Positions 15,861 through 22,460 of a stretch of DNA of 40,251 nt are shown piece by piece (within the stretch, counting starts at the first letter, position 1; each line of letters begins with the position of its first letter). Source of the stretch: a virus. Both the position numbers and the translations under genes were made by a program. The notes below the pieces were generated by a model. It saw only the letters and a program-made list of their open reading frames with translations. It was not told where the DNA came from and ran no database searches. The DNA lies in IMG/VR virus record IMGVR_UViG_3300033145_000513, positions 1 to 40,251 of that record; one strand, written 5' to 3'.

Positions 15861-16574
15861 ATGGAATTTGAATTTAAACAAAAAACATTATTTATCGACG
15901 TGGAAACAACAGGGTTGCCGCCCAGGATTGATGTCCCAGGCAAGAAGCCCGGCACAATAAGGAAAGAGCAAGTCCCTTATGAAACTGGATATATGCAATA
16001 TCCTTATATTGTTGGCATGGCATGGGCTATCGATGATGGGCCAGTTACAGAATACATCTTCAACCAAGAGGGTAGAGAGATCCCGGAAGAAGCCAGCGAC
16101 ATACATGGCATTACTACATCAATGGCTTATTTATCAGAATATACGTTTAATCAAGGGTTAATTGGAATGTTGGTTGATGTCGATGAAGTTGATATAGTTG
16201 TCGGACATGGGTTATATTTTGACATTTCAATTATTAAAGCCAACATATTGAAGGAGATAGATTTGGGGGAAGCCCGCGAAATGAAGGATCGGCTGAATAA
16301 TTTAGATTATGAGCATATGACGAATATGCTTCATAAATACAAACGCATCGATACGATGCGAAGCACTTGCAAGATGATGCGCAAGTGGCCTACGCTGGAA
16401 GAATTATACATGAAAATTTTTAGAAGATCATTTGAGGGCGCGCACACCGCGAAGGGTGATGTTATTGCTGTGCGTGAATGCTATAAATGGTTATTGCTTA
16501 AGGGAATCGTGCCTACTTTTGAAGAATTACAGCAAAAGGCAGAAGAAAAAGAGAAAGCACTTGACAAGAAATAA
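15861..16574 (+). CDS. DnaQ-like 3'-5' exonuclease (DEDDh)
   Basis: A 237-residue protein with all three exonuclease motifs: FIDVETTG (Exo I, residues 10-17), VGHGLYFDISII (Exo II), and HTAKGDVIAV (Exo III, with the DEDDh histidine). Length and lack of a polymerase domain fit a free-standing proofreading or maturation exonuclease. It sits between recombination genes and the replication initiator. The promoter for the downstream RNA overlaps its last codons (TTGACA reads Asp-Lys near the C-terminus). No phage polymerase is present, so it may edit host polymerase products or process recombination ends. Confidence 0.85.
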   Translation: MEFEFKQKTLFIDVETTGLPPRIDVPGKKPGTIRKEQVPYETGYMQYPYIVGMAWAIDDGPVTEYIFNQEGREIPEEASDIHGITTSMAYLSEYTFNQGLIGMLVDVDEVDIVVGHGLYFDISIIKANILKEIDLGEAREMKDRLNNLDYEHMTNMLHKYKRIDTMRSTCKMMRKWPTLEELYMKIFRRSFEGAHTAKGDVIAVRECYKWLLLKGIVPTFEELQQKAEEKEKALDKK

Positions 16575-16588
16575 AAAAAGAGTAAAGT
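16561..16588 (+). promoter_or_regulatory. Sigma70-type promoter for the structured RNA
   Basis: TTGACA at 16561-16566 (perfect -35) and TAAAGT at 16583-16588 (-10, four of six) are separated by 16 bases of A-rich DNA. A start six to eight bases later falls at about 16595, two bases before the first paired base of the structured RNA. Confidence 0.6.
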
Positions 16589-16594
16589 GAAATT

Positions 16595-16705
16595 ATGGTC
16601 AGAAGAATAAAAGTCAATAAAATAATAATATCACGGCGATGGTGGATTCTATCCAAGGGCGTTCCGTCCTGTTCTTCTGACCAAGAAGCCATCGTCTTGA
16701 TTTTT
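16595..16705 (+). ncRNA. Putative pseudoknotted structured RNA upstream of the initiator gene
   Basis: Direct reading shows an 11-bp perfect stem (16597-16607 with 16672-16682). In its loop, 16635-16643 pairs with 16688-16696 beyond the stem (9 pairs, two wobbles), making a pseudoknot. Two hairpins are packed between: 16644-16647 with 16651-16654, and 16656-16661 with 16665-16670 (loop UUC). Every base from 16635 to 16682 is paired or in a tiny loop. A 27-nt A/U-rich linker follows the first strand. A U-run (16701-16705) ends it. An alternative hairpin, CAAGA (16682-16686) with TCTTG (16695-16699), would compete with the pseudoknot and form a terminator. It matches no class I recognise. A 38-codon frame (ATG 16595 to TAA 16711) covers the same bases, so peptide coding is an alternative. 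Confidence 0.6.
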
Positions 16706-16716
16706 AATTAAGGTTA

Positions 16717-17409
16717 ATGATGGGTAAAGACCCAGCAATTTTATTTTATACATCTGATTTTCTTTCAGGAACATCTTTTCTCAATTATGAGGAAAAGGGG
16801 CAGTATATAACATTGTTATGCCAACAACACCAATCTTACGAAATACCCGAAAATCATATGATTAACGTATGCGGATCATTAGACTCGCCAGTGATGCAAA
16901 AGTTCACAAGGACAGGCAATGGGTTTTACTACAATGAACGTATGCGGATAGAGGGCGAAAAACGCAGAAGCTTTTGCGACTCTAGGAGTAACAACAAATC
17001 TGGTAGACCTTCTAAAAAAATCATAAGAAAATCATATGATAATCATATGGGGAATCATATGGAAAATGAAAATGAAAATGAAATTAAAGATATAAAAACA
17101 ATAAAGAGAAGTCCCAAAAAATTTAACTTTGATGAAGTTTGGGATTTATATCCCAAGGGTCACAAGATTGGGAAGGATGAGGCTAGGGGATATTTCAACT
17201 CAACCGTAAAAACACCCCAAGATCTTTATGATGTCCACAAGGCTTTGTATAATTATGTAAGAAGTGATAGGGTGTTAAGCGGCTTTGTTATGAATGGCTG
17301 CAAGTTTTTCAGCTTGTGGAAGGATTTTGTTGATTATGAGAATCCGCAGAAAGACACACTTAACGAAAAACTAAAAAAAATGGGGGTTATTGATGGAAGT
17401 AGAGTATAG
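16717..17409 (+). CDS. Replication initiator / helicase-loader-like protein (DUF1376-type N-terminus)
   Basis: A 230-residue protein. Residues about 6-40 (ILFYTSDFLSGTSFLNYEEKG) match the DUF1376-type domain of phage and prophage replication proteins. The middle is disordered and polar (residues 95-130) and encodes the iterons. The C-terminal domain (FNFDEVWDLYPKGHKIGK to FFSLWKDFVDYENP) resembles the C-terminal part of phage replisome organisers. A second ATG at 16720 has better spacing to AAGG. It lies directly behind the structured RNA. Origin repeats inside the initiator gene copy the lambda O arrangement. Confidence 0.7.
   Translation: MMGKDPAILFYTSDFLSGTSFLNYEEKGQYITLLCQQHQSYEIPENHMINVCGSLDSPVMQKFTRTGNGFYYNERMRIEGEKRRSFCDSRSNNKSGRPSKKIIRKSYDNHMGNHMENENENEIKDIKTIKRSPKKFNFDEVWDLYPKGHKIGKDEARGYFNSTVKTPQDLYDVHKALYNYVRSDRVLSGFVMNGCKFFSLWKDFVDYENPQKDTLNEKLKKMGVIDGSRV
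17019..17105 (+). other. Iterons and AT-rich tract: putative replication origin
   Basis: Four copies of AATCATAWG lie at 17019, 17030, 17041 and 17053, spaced 11, 11 and 12 bases, so all face the same side of the helix. Another exact copy is at 16852. They are followed by tandem GAAAAT units and an AT-rich stretch to about 17105, suitable for melting. Iterons plus an AT-rich unwinding zone inside the initiator gene is the lambda ori design. Confidence 0.65.
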
Positions 17410-17809
17410 GCAGATAGGTCAATATCGTTTCGCTGTAAAGAAGCGCAAGCCATTTGCAGAGTTCCTTGTGAGCAACGATATAAGCCAGACAGAGTGGGGC
17501 AGGATGGAGCAATGGCAGAAAGAAAATGTACTACTTATGTATAAGTGGGGCAGTGAGAGCAATAAAAGCAATAAGTCGGCCGAAGTAACCAGACAGCAGC
17601 TTTTGCGCATATTTGAAACAGCAGAGGAATTGCCGGAAACTCAGCAGTCGGTTTATGAATTATATAAGGCAGATGAAAGACATATTATGCAGATCAGGAA
17701 AGATTTCGGTATAATTTTTTCATCAGAGGCGAGGCAGAAAACCAATAAGGTTAAGGAAATGTTTACAAAGCCATTAGCAAAGAAAATGTCAAGAAATGAT
17801 TGGGATTAA
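17393..17809 (+). CDS. Hypothetical protein following the initiator, 138 aa
   Basis: ATG 17393 has a GGGGG site upstream and overlaps the initiator by 17 bases. The product is helical and charged with no clear domain (residues SQTEWGRMEQWQKENVLL are typical). By position it could be a helicase loader or an initiator partner, but nothing in the sequence proves it. Confidence 0.65.
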   Translation: MEVEYRQIGQYRFAVKKRKPFAEFLVSNDISQTEWGRMEQWQKENVLLMYKWGSESNKSNKSAEVTRQQLLRIFETAEELPETQQSVYELYKADERHIMQIRKDFGIIFSSEARQKTNKVKEMFTKPLAKKMSRNDWD

Positions 17810-17811
17810 GC

Positions 17812-17949
17812 ATGGGAATTAAGTCACGGCCGTTTTTTACGATGGGCGGGAAAGAATGCCCGAATCCGGATAAATGTATTTGCTATCTTTGCAAGGCGAA
17901 GAGGAAGGAGAAAGAAAAAGATGTGGAAAAAATCAACAAGAAATTCTAA
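17812..17949 (+). CDS. Small cysteine-rich protein, possible zinc knuckle
   Basis: A 45-residue frame from ATG 17812 encodes CPNPDKCICYLC (residues 16-27), four cysteines in CX5CX1CX2C spacing, then a lysine/glutamate helix. It starts two bases after the previous stop and overlaps the nuclease gene by 29 bases. Metal binding is inferred from the cysteines. Confidence 0.55.
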   Translation: MGIKSRPFFTMGGKECPNPDKCICYLCKAKRKEKEKDVEKINKKF

Positions 17950-18358
17950 ATATTCTTTTCAGATGCGTTGTTCGGCAAGCAACACGTATAAAAAACGAAA
18001 GAAACCAGAAGATCAGTTGCAAATTTTATTTGTAAACTGGTTATTAGACACGGGGGTTTTATTTAACGCTAGTTGTGCCGGCATGAAAACACATATTAAG
18101 ATTGCATCCAGAATGAAGAAGATGGGATCAAAGAAAGGTTTCCCGGACATTCAGATTATGGAGCCGCGCAACCAATATCATGGGATGTTTATAGAATTAA
18201 AATCAAAAACAGGAAGCGTAAAAAAGGAACAAAAAGCGTGGCGGGCAGCTTTGATTCAAAAAGGATATTACGCTGTGATAATGCCAACGAGGCTTGAGTT
18301 ATACGACGGCCTAGATTGGTGCAAAAATGAAGTAATAAAATATATGGGGTTTAAATAA
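17921..18358 (+). CDS. VRR-NUC domain nuclease
   Basis: A 145-residue protein with the VRR-NUC core: an early EDQLQ helix, the GFPDIQIM strand carrying the catalytic aspartate, and MFIELKSKTG with the ExK motif, followed by QKAWRAALIQKGYY. This is the PD-(D/E)xK fold used as a stand-alone phage nuclease, related to the Fan1 nuclease domain and to Holliday junction resolvases. It probably resolves branched DNA before packaging. An AGGAG site precedes the ATG. The stop shares a base with the next ATG. Confidence 0.85.
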   Translation: MWKKSTRNSKYSFQMRCSASNTYKKRKKPEDQLQILFVNWLLDTGVLFNASCAGMKTHIKIASRMKKMGSKKGFPDIQIMEPRNQYHGMFIELKSKTGSVKKEQKAWRAALIQKGYYAVIMPTRLELYDGLDWCKNEVIKYMGFK

Positions 18359-18891
18359 TGCTACTAATATCATTTATTGTTTATATCGATACACCGGATT
18401 ACAGAGGGCAGATCAATCGGATTCTGCGAAGCATCAAGAAAGTGCCTTATCCTAAAAAGCAAATTGAGTTTTTAATATATGCTAAAGAGGCTCATGCTTT
18501 GCGGGTGTATAAGATTCCAGGGCCGCCGCTTTTGCGTATTTTTCCAGACAACATTGCGACAAGTCTAATTAATGAATGTCATGGTGACGTGATATTTGTT
18601 ATTGATGAATGGTTTAGGTTTCCTGAAAATTTTATGATTGGGCGAGCTACACGCGCGCGTTTTTGTGTTGGAAAGAAATATTTTGAGGTTAGCAAGTCTT
18701 TTCGTTTTTCTTCTGACACGTTATGCCTCAGAACATCATCGATTATGCAGGCGGCAATACAAAACCGGAAAATTCATGGAAGGTGGGGTAAATTAAACCG
18801 TAAGGAGATCTTGCGGATCATATATAAATGGGGAGAAATATCGGGTTGGAACAAGATCCGGATCATATGGAGGTATATATGGGGAGAATAA
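18358..18891 (+). CDS. Glycosyltransferase-like (GT-A fold) protein, tentative
   Basis: A 177-residue protein. The N-terminus (ISFIVYIDTPDYRGQINRIL, then PKKQIEFLIYAK) has the strand-helix-strand opening of family 2 glycosyltransferases. A central INECHGDVIFVIDEWFRFP resembles the region around the DxD metal site, although only D-E is present where D-x-D is expected. It is short for a full enzyme. It could be a reduced GT-A domain or an unrelated Rossmann-like protein. Its co-occurrence with the O-antigen ligase-like gene makes a glycan role plausible. Confidence 0.4.
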   Translation: MLLISFIVYIDTPDYRGQINRILRSIKKVPYPKKQIEFLIYAKEAHALRVYKIPGPPLLRIFPDNIATSLINECHGDVIFVIDEWFRFPENFMIGRATRARFCVGKKYFEVSKSFRFSSDTLCLRTSSIMQAAIQNRKIHGRWGKLNRKEILRIIYKWGEISGWNKIRIIWRYIWGE

Positions 18892-19139
18892 CAAAACAAT
18901 CATTGATCGGGCAGGAAATCGAATTTAAGTTCACATCAGCTATGACAGATTATGGGAACGGAACGGAAGAAAAAAATTTCCGCAATGAAAATTACGGGAT
19001 GGGAGTTAAGAAGTCCAGGCAAAGCAAGGATCATCCTTGGAGAATAACGTTCACCTTGGATGCGTTTCCAGAAAAAATTTTCCACAATAAAGAGGAAATG
19101 GAAGAAGCCTTTGATAAATTGAAAGCGTTGCGGCCATGA
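18879..19139 (+). CDS. Hypothetical protein, 86 aa
   Basis: I place the start at ATG 18879 because GGAGG at 18869-18873 lies just upstream; an in-frame ATG at 18828 lacks a site. The product is polar with a beta-rich middle (WRITFTLDAFPEKIFHNKEE) and no known motif. It overlaps the genes on both sides by a few bases, so expression is coupled. Confidence 0.6.
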   Translation: MGRITKQSLIGQEIEFKFTSAMTDYGNGTEEKNFRNENYGMGVKKSRQSKDHPWRITFTLDAFPEKIFHNKEEMEEAFDKLKALRP

Positions 19140-19636
19140 TTAAAATTATAGCAATAATAACAGGATCCGTGATCATGTTTTTATTAGGCAAAATAACATA
19201 TATAAAGCTGGTTGCGGAAGGATGGCCGGGTCATTGGCATATGTTTTGGATCTTAATGTGTTCATTCGGGGTGTTGATGTGGATATTGCATCGGAAACCA
19301 AAGACGAAATATCTTTATGGAAAGATTTTAGTTGAATGCTTAAGATGTTATCAGCGGGATTCTGGGCATGGTGTCAGGTTGTATCAAAAAGACTGCAGAT
19401 TTTATCCGATTGATTTTCAGATGCGGGATCAATGTATGAGTATATGCGAAACATATTTTGATCGTAGGGATTTGATATATTTAGATGATGATGCGGTAAT
19501 GGGTGTATTTTTGAAATCGAAGTTGGTTTTAGCAACATGGGGTAAGATGCCGGATAATTTACAAAAAGAACAAAACGAGCAGCGTATTGCTGATTGGATT
19601 GCAAAGAAAATGAGGAGAACGGGCCATGACGATTAA
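19136..19636 (+). CDS. Two-helix membrane hypothetical protein, 166 aa
   Basis: Two hydrophobic segments at about residues 3-22 and 36-52 (FWILMCSFGVLMWIL) precede a soluble domain with cysteines (CLRCYQRDSGHG, later MSICETYFDRRD). No recognised family. The gene overlaps both neighbours. Membrane location is clear; the role is not. Confidence 0.6.
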   Translation: MIKIIAIITGSVIMFLLGKITYIKLVAEGWPGHWHMFWILMCSFGVLMWILHRKPKTKYLYGKILVECLRCYQRDSGHGVRLYQKDCRFYPIDFQMRDQCMSICETYFDRRDLIYLDDDAVMGVFLKSKLVLATWGKMPDNLQKEQNEQRIADWIAKKMRRTGHDD

Positions 19637-19817
19637 GGATGTATTCAACCGGCGAAGGCAGTCAACACTAATGAAGCGGCACAACGAAAATCGGATGGCA
19701 TTTAAGAAGTGGGTAGACAGGCCGAAGAATGAGGATGGGGCGAAGGCGCGCAGAAAGAAGCAGATGGAAAGGGCAGAAGAAAAAAAATTAAAAAAACGGA
19801 ATAAGGTGGTAGAATAA
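19626..19817 (+). CDS. Very basic small protein, 63 aa
   Basis: More than a third of the residues are Arg or Lys, arranged in a helix (ARRKKQMERAEEKKLKKRNK). Nucleic-acid binding is likely from charge alone. It overlaps the preceding membrane protein by 11 bases. No family is recognised. Confidence 0.55.
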   Translation: MTIKDVFNRRRQSTLMKRHNENRMAFKKWVDRPKNEDGAKARRKKQMERAEEKKLKKRNKVVE

Positions 19818-19821
19818 AATT

Positions 19822-20007
19822 ATGGATGGAAAAGAAATGATTAAGAGGTATTTTGATTCGTTAATTCCTAGCAATTACACAATGAAGTTTACATCTGCGA
19901 AGCGGGCGGTAGATCTAACCTTTAAGGTATTGCCGCCAGGGACAAGGCCGGTGTTTACAGTTATAGGGACAATGCAAACAATCATAATGTTTACGGGAAG
20001 GGGTTAA
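19822..20007 (+). CDS. Hypothetical protein, 61 aa
   Basis: The ATG at 19822 lies just past the previous stop. The C-terminal half is strand-rich (RAVDLTFKVLPPGTRPVFTV). No motif or family is visible. Support is position, direction and tight spacing within the run. Confidence 0.5.
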   Translation: MDGKEMIKRYFDSLIPSNYTMKFTSAKRAVDLTFKVLPPGTRPVFTVIGTMQTIIMFTGRG

Positions 20008-20015
20008 GTCTATAT

Positions 20016-20510
20016 ATGCCAGGCGGTAACGGAAAATTAAAGAAAAGGAAACGCGGCAGGCCGAAGGCCGGTGAAGGCGTGTCTAAGAAACTGACAAAAT
20101 CTGCCGCAATCGAGTCTGACGGATCCGCGACAAAGATGGCTAAAAAGTTGGGAATCACAAAGCAATCCGCGCAACATCATCTACAAAAGCCAGAGATTAA
20201 GAAAGCAGTTTTAACGGCGCGAGGACAAGCGATTAGGGCTGCCAAACTATCCAGGACAAGAGCATATAAGCAATTATCAAGGCAGTTAGATGCGAAGAAG
20301 TCGGGTGAAATTATAGTCAAGGGCGGGAAGATCAGGGGCAAGATGGTGCCGGATTGGCCAGCCCAGGATTCAGCACGGAAAGATTTATTGAAAGTTTTTG
20401 GAGATTATACGGATGATACACTAGGGGACTTAGAAGGCAAGGCAATTCCGTTCATTATATTATTGCCACATGTGCTTATTGAGCCAAAGATAAATACGAT
20501 CGATGTTTAG
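20016..20510 (+). CDS. Probable terminase small subunit / DNA-binding protein
   Basis: A 164-residue protein with an AT-hook-like KRGRPKAG at residues 13-20 and a helix-turn-helix (SATKMAKKLGITKQSAQHHL, about 37-56), followed by a helical domain and a hydrophobic C-terminus. This layout is common in small terminase subunits, which select DNA for packaging. The large subunit lies about 2.8 kb downstream, separated by small genes, so the pairing is less certain than usual. An alternative is a transcription regulator. Confidence 0.55.
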   Translation: MPGGNGKLKKRKRGRPKAGEGVSKKLTKSAAIESDGSATKMAKKLGITKQSAQHHLQKPEIKKAVLTARGQAIRAAKLSRTRAYKQLSRQLDAKKSGEIIVKGGKIRGKMVPDWPAQDSARKDLLKVFGDYTDDTLGDLEGKAIPFIILLPHVLIEPKINTIDV

Positions 20511-20537
20511 AGCGGGAGGAAAGGGGGGAATAGAGAA

Positions 20538-20705
20538 ATGCTAACTGAAAGTTTAAAAGAAATTTTGGATATAACTATGAAATATGTTGATGAGGCAGAT
20601 AAACATAATGTTGATAAAGTAAAGATTGAGCAAGAATTACAGGATATTGAGGATAAGATAGAGACACTTGCTTTGGAGATTGAGACAGGGGGGTATGAGT
20701 TATGA
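20538..20705 (+). CDS. Small acidic helical protein, 55 aa
   Basis: ATG 20538 follows a GGGGGG site by several bases; the stop overlaps the next ATG. The chain is helical and acidic (EQELQDIEDKIETLALEIE). First of the tiny-gene run that continues to the terminase. No family is recognised. Confidence 0.5.
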   Translation: MLTESLKEILDITMKYVDEADKHNVDKVKIEQELQDIEDKIETLALEIETGGYEL

Positions 20706-21016
20706 CCGCGAAAGAACGATTGAGGGAAGTGATAGAAGAAAGCTTTTTATATAAACAACAAATAGGTTTAAGAAGCATTGGTATCTTAGATAAAAGAGTA
20801 AATGATTTAATGGATAAAATCTTAGAGATAGCTCCTGAGTTGTGCGAGGTTGATGTTCCTGTTAATGAATTGACAACATATTTTTGTAAAAGAGTAGATG
20901 TTTGGTGTAAAAAAAATCATGAAGAATATTGCGGAGATTGGATGATAGCTCCTGTTTTTGAAAATATTATGAAAGAAGCAATAGCAACCAAAGAAATCAT
21001 AAAGATAAGGGAGTGA
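20702..21016 (+). CDS. Hypothetical protein, 104 aa
   Basis: Helical N-terminal half; cysteines at FCKRVDVWCKKNHEEYC suggest a small metal site or disulphide-prone patch. Overlaps the previous gene by four bases. The region has no GATC sites and has lower GC than the virion genes. No family is recognised. Confidence 0.6.
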   Translation: MTAKERLREVIEESFLYKQQIGLRSIGILDKRVNDLMDKILEIAPELCEVDVPVNELTTYFCKRVDVWCKKNHEEYCGDWMIAPVFENIMKEAIATKEIIKIRE

Positions 21017-21018
21017 AG

Positions 21019-21249
21019 ATGGAAAAGCCAGAGAAGCAAAAATGCATATGTAATGGTTTATGTGATATTTGTTTATTACATGATAAATGGCAAGCCTACC
21101 ACGAACGAGAGGTTCTGAGGGCGAGGATAGATGGCATGGAAAAAGTATTGGTTGACATGCAAGAAAGCCCTGCAAAAGAGTATCATAAGGAACGAATCGC
21201 AACCCTAACCAAAAAACTGGAGGAATTAAATGAAGAAAGAAAAAATTGA
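21019..21249 (+). CDS. Small cysteine-containing protein with linker-encoded C-terminus
   Basis: ATG 21019 is preferred (GGGAG six bases upstream); GTG 21013 is an alternative. Residues 8-18 (KCICNGLCDIC) form a cysteine knuckle. The helical C-terminus ERIATLTKKLEEL is encoded by copy A of a short DNA linker that recurs at 21602 and 22398. The end overlaps the next gene. Confidence 0.6.
   Translation: MEKPEKQKCICNGLCDICLLHDKWQAYHEREVLRARIDGMEKVLVDMQESPAKEYHKERIATLTKKLEELNEERKN
21190..21228 (+). repeat. Linker repeat, copy A
   Basis: Encodes ERIATLTKKLEEL at the end of the gene at 21019 and provides GGAGG for the gene at 21230. It is about 30 bases identical to copy C apart from one base near its end. 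Confidence 0.85.
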
Positions 21250-21379
21250 TTGGCATAAAATAAAAGTGAATAACGAATTATACAAAAGGCATGGCGTCGG
21301 GCTTCCAATGGCTTTATTCTTTGAGATATATGATGAAGCACAAAAACAAAAATACTTAGAAAGAAGTATAATTGGTTAA
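21230..21379 (+). CDS. Small hypothetical protein, 49 aa
   Basis: ATG 21230 follows GGAGG (in the linker repeat) by six bases, a strong initiation signal. The product is basic at the start and helical at the end. No family is recognised. Confidence 0.5.
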   Translation: MKKEKIDWHKIKVNNELYKRHGVGLPMALFFEIYDEAQKQKYLERSIIG

Positions 21380-21409
21380 CCCCTCGGGGTACAAAGGAGA
21401 GGTTGTGGC

Positions 21410-21643
21410 ATGAAAGATATTGCGAAGGAGATAATATTATTTATTAGGCAACATATATTTTTACCTGAAAATGATAACTTACAACATGTTATTGACAAGA
21501 TAGAGGCAGAGGTTCTTAAGGCTTGGATTGAAGGTTGGGATGATTCAACACGATATTATTCTGATGTTGAAAAGTTCAAAGAATATGGAGATAAATTTGA
21601 TACCTTAACCAAAAAACTGGAGGAGTTTAACAACCCAAAATAG
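21410..21643 (+). CDS. Hypothetical acidic protein with linker-encoded C-terminus, 77 aa
   Basis: An amphipathic helical protein whose last residues (TLTKKLEEFNNPK) come from linker copy B, the same tail as the gene at 21019. The preceding 30 bases hold a small GC-rich palindrome, ACCCC-TC-GGGGT. A GGAGAGG site precedes the ATG. Function unknown. Confidence 0.55.
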   Translation: MKDIAKEIILFIRQHIFLPENDNLQHVIDKIEAEVLKAWIEGWDDSTRYYSDVEKFKEYGDKFDTLTKKLEEFNNPK

Positions 21644-21648
21644 GGGGA
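21602..21648 (+). repeat. Linker repeat, copy B
   Basis: This segment encodes the C-terminus of one gene, its TAG stop, and the GGGGGAG ribosome site of the methyltransferase gene. It shares its left part with copy A (21190-21228) and its right part with copy C (22398-22455). Confidence 0.85.
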
Positions 21649-21652
21649 GAAA

Positions 21653-22180
21653 ATGGGAAAAGACGAATGGTATACGCCACCAGAAATATTTGAAGCATTA
21701 GGGACAGAGTTTGATTTGGATCCATGCCATCCAGCAACAGAAATATTTGTACCAGCTAGAACGAAATATCACGAAAGAGGACTAGAAAGAGAATGGTATG
21801 GAAGTGTTTGGATGAATCCGCCTTTCGGCGGGAGAAACGGTTATTTCCCCTGGATAAAAAAATTTATAGATCATGGGAATGGGATAGGATTAATTACAGC
21901 TTTAACATCATCAGAGGGTTTTCATAAATATATACCACAGATGGATGCCATTTGCTTTCCAAAAGGCAAAACAAGATTTTATGAAAGCTTAAATAAAAGG
22001 GGCGGGTGTCCCACAACGGGAATTGTTCTTTTTGCTTTAGGGAAAAACAGTTGTGAAGTCCTTGAGAAATCAGAGCTGGGTATATATTTTAAAATAAACC
22101 ACCACAAAGGAGATAAAAATGGAAGAAACAAGAATTATAAAACGAGTAGGAAATTATTTAACAATACAAGCAAATACTGA
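21653..22180 (+). CDS. DNA N6-adenine methyltransferase (phage Dam type)
   Basis: A 175-residue protein opening with WYTPPEIFEALG and LDPCHPA, followed by WMNPPFGG (the NPPF catalytic motif) and a C-terminal GGCPTTGIVLFALG. This is the phage-specific N6-adenine methyltransferase family, which usually methylates GATC. The enzyme could protect phage DNA from restriction. The gene has two GATC sites while the small genes around it have almost none. A GGGGGAG site precedes the ATG. Confidence 0.85.
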   Translation: MGKDEWYTPPEIFEALGTEFDLDPCHPATEIFVPARTKYHERGLEREWYGSVWMNPPFGGRNGYFPWIKKFIDHGNGIGLITALTSSEGFHKYIPQMDAICFPKGKTRFYESLNKRGGCPTTGIVLFALGKNSCEVLEKSELGIYFKINHHKGDKNGRNKNYKTSRKLFNNTSKY

Positions 22181-22385
22181 AGATTGTATAAAATGCAAAA
22201 ACGCTAAATTTGCAACAATTTTAATTAATGATTTGTGTTTAGGTTGTTATGAAGAAAAGGTGTTAGAAAGAAAAATTGTTAAAGATTTCGTTGATTTGTG
22301 TATTTCAAGCATTTCTCCTGACAAAATGGAAAAATTAGAGGAAGTAGTGGAGTGTTTGAAAGAAAATAGACATTTACCCATGTAA
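22119..22385 (+). CDS. Small cysteine-motif protein, 88 aa
   Basis: Starts inside the methyltransferase gene (62-base overlap) behind AAAGGAG. Cysteines at CIKCKNA and LCLGCYEE suggest a zinc ribbon-like fold. Its TAA stop is followed, in the same frame, by codons for WKFERIATLTKKLEEFNNPK and a second stop, so the gene may once have ended in the linker. See the linker copy C entry. Confidence 0.6.
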   Translation: MEETRIIKRVGNYLTIQANTEDCIKCKNAKFATILINDLCLGCYEEKVLERKIVKDFVDLCISSISPDKMEKLEEVVECLKENRHLPM

Positions 22386-22397
22386 AATTGGAAATTT

Positions 22398-22455
22398 GAA
22401 CGAATCGCAACCCTAACCAAAAAACTGGAAGAGTTTAACAACCCAAAATAGGGGG
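22398..22455 (+). repeat. Linker repeat, copy C (mosaic)
   Basis: Left part equals copy A (GAACGAATCGCAACCC and onward) and right part equals copy B (GTTTAACAACCCAAAATAGG). It lies after a stop codon, so it is a relic that still supplies the GGGGGA ribosome site for the next gene. Confidence 0.85.
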
Positions 22456-22460
22456 AAAGA

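Noticed and set aside
16595-16705. HDV-like ribozyme
   Set aside because: Strand order has a pseudoknot, but no hairpin lies between the first stem's 3' strand and the pseudoknot's 3' strand, and the 27-nt linker after the first strand does not fit that fold.
16595-16711. 38-codon open frame as the main meaning of the RNA region
   Set aside because: It has no proper ribosome site and the extensive pairing is unlikely by chance; kept as an alternative inside the RNA entry.
17062-17085. GAAAAT tandem units as a separate satellite
   Set aside because: They code the polar linker of the initiator and lie beside the iterons, so they are treated as part of the origin.
21379-21390. ACCCC-TC-GGGGT palindrome as a terminator
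   Set aside because: Too short once a loop is allowed, and no U-run follows.
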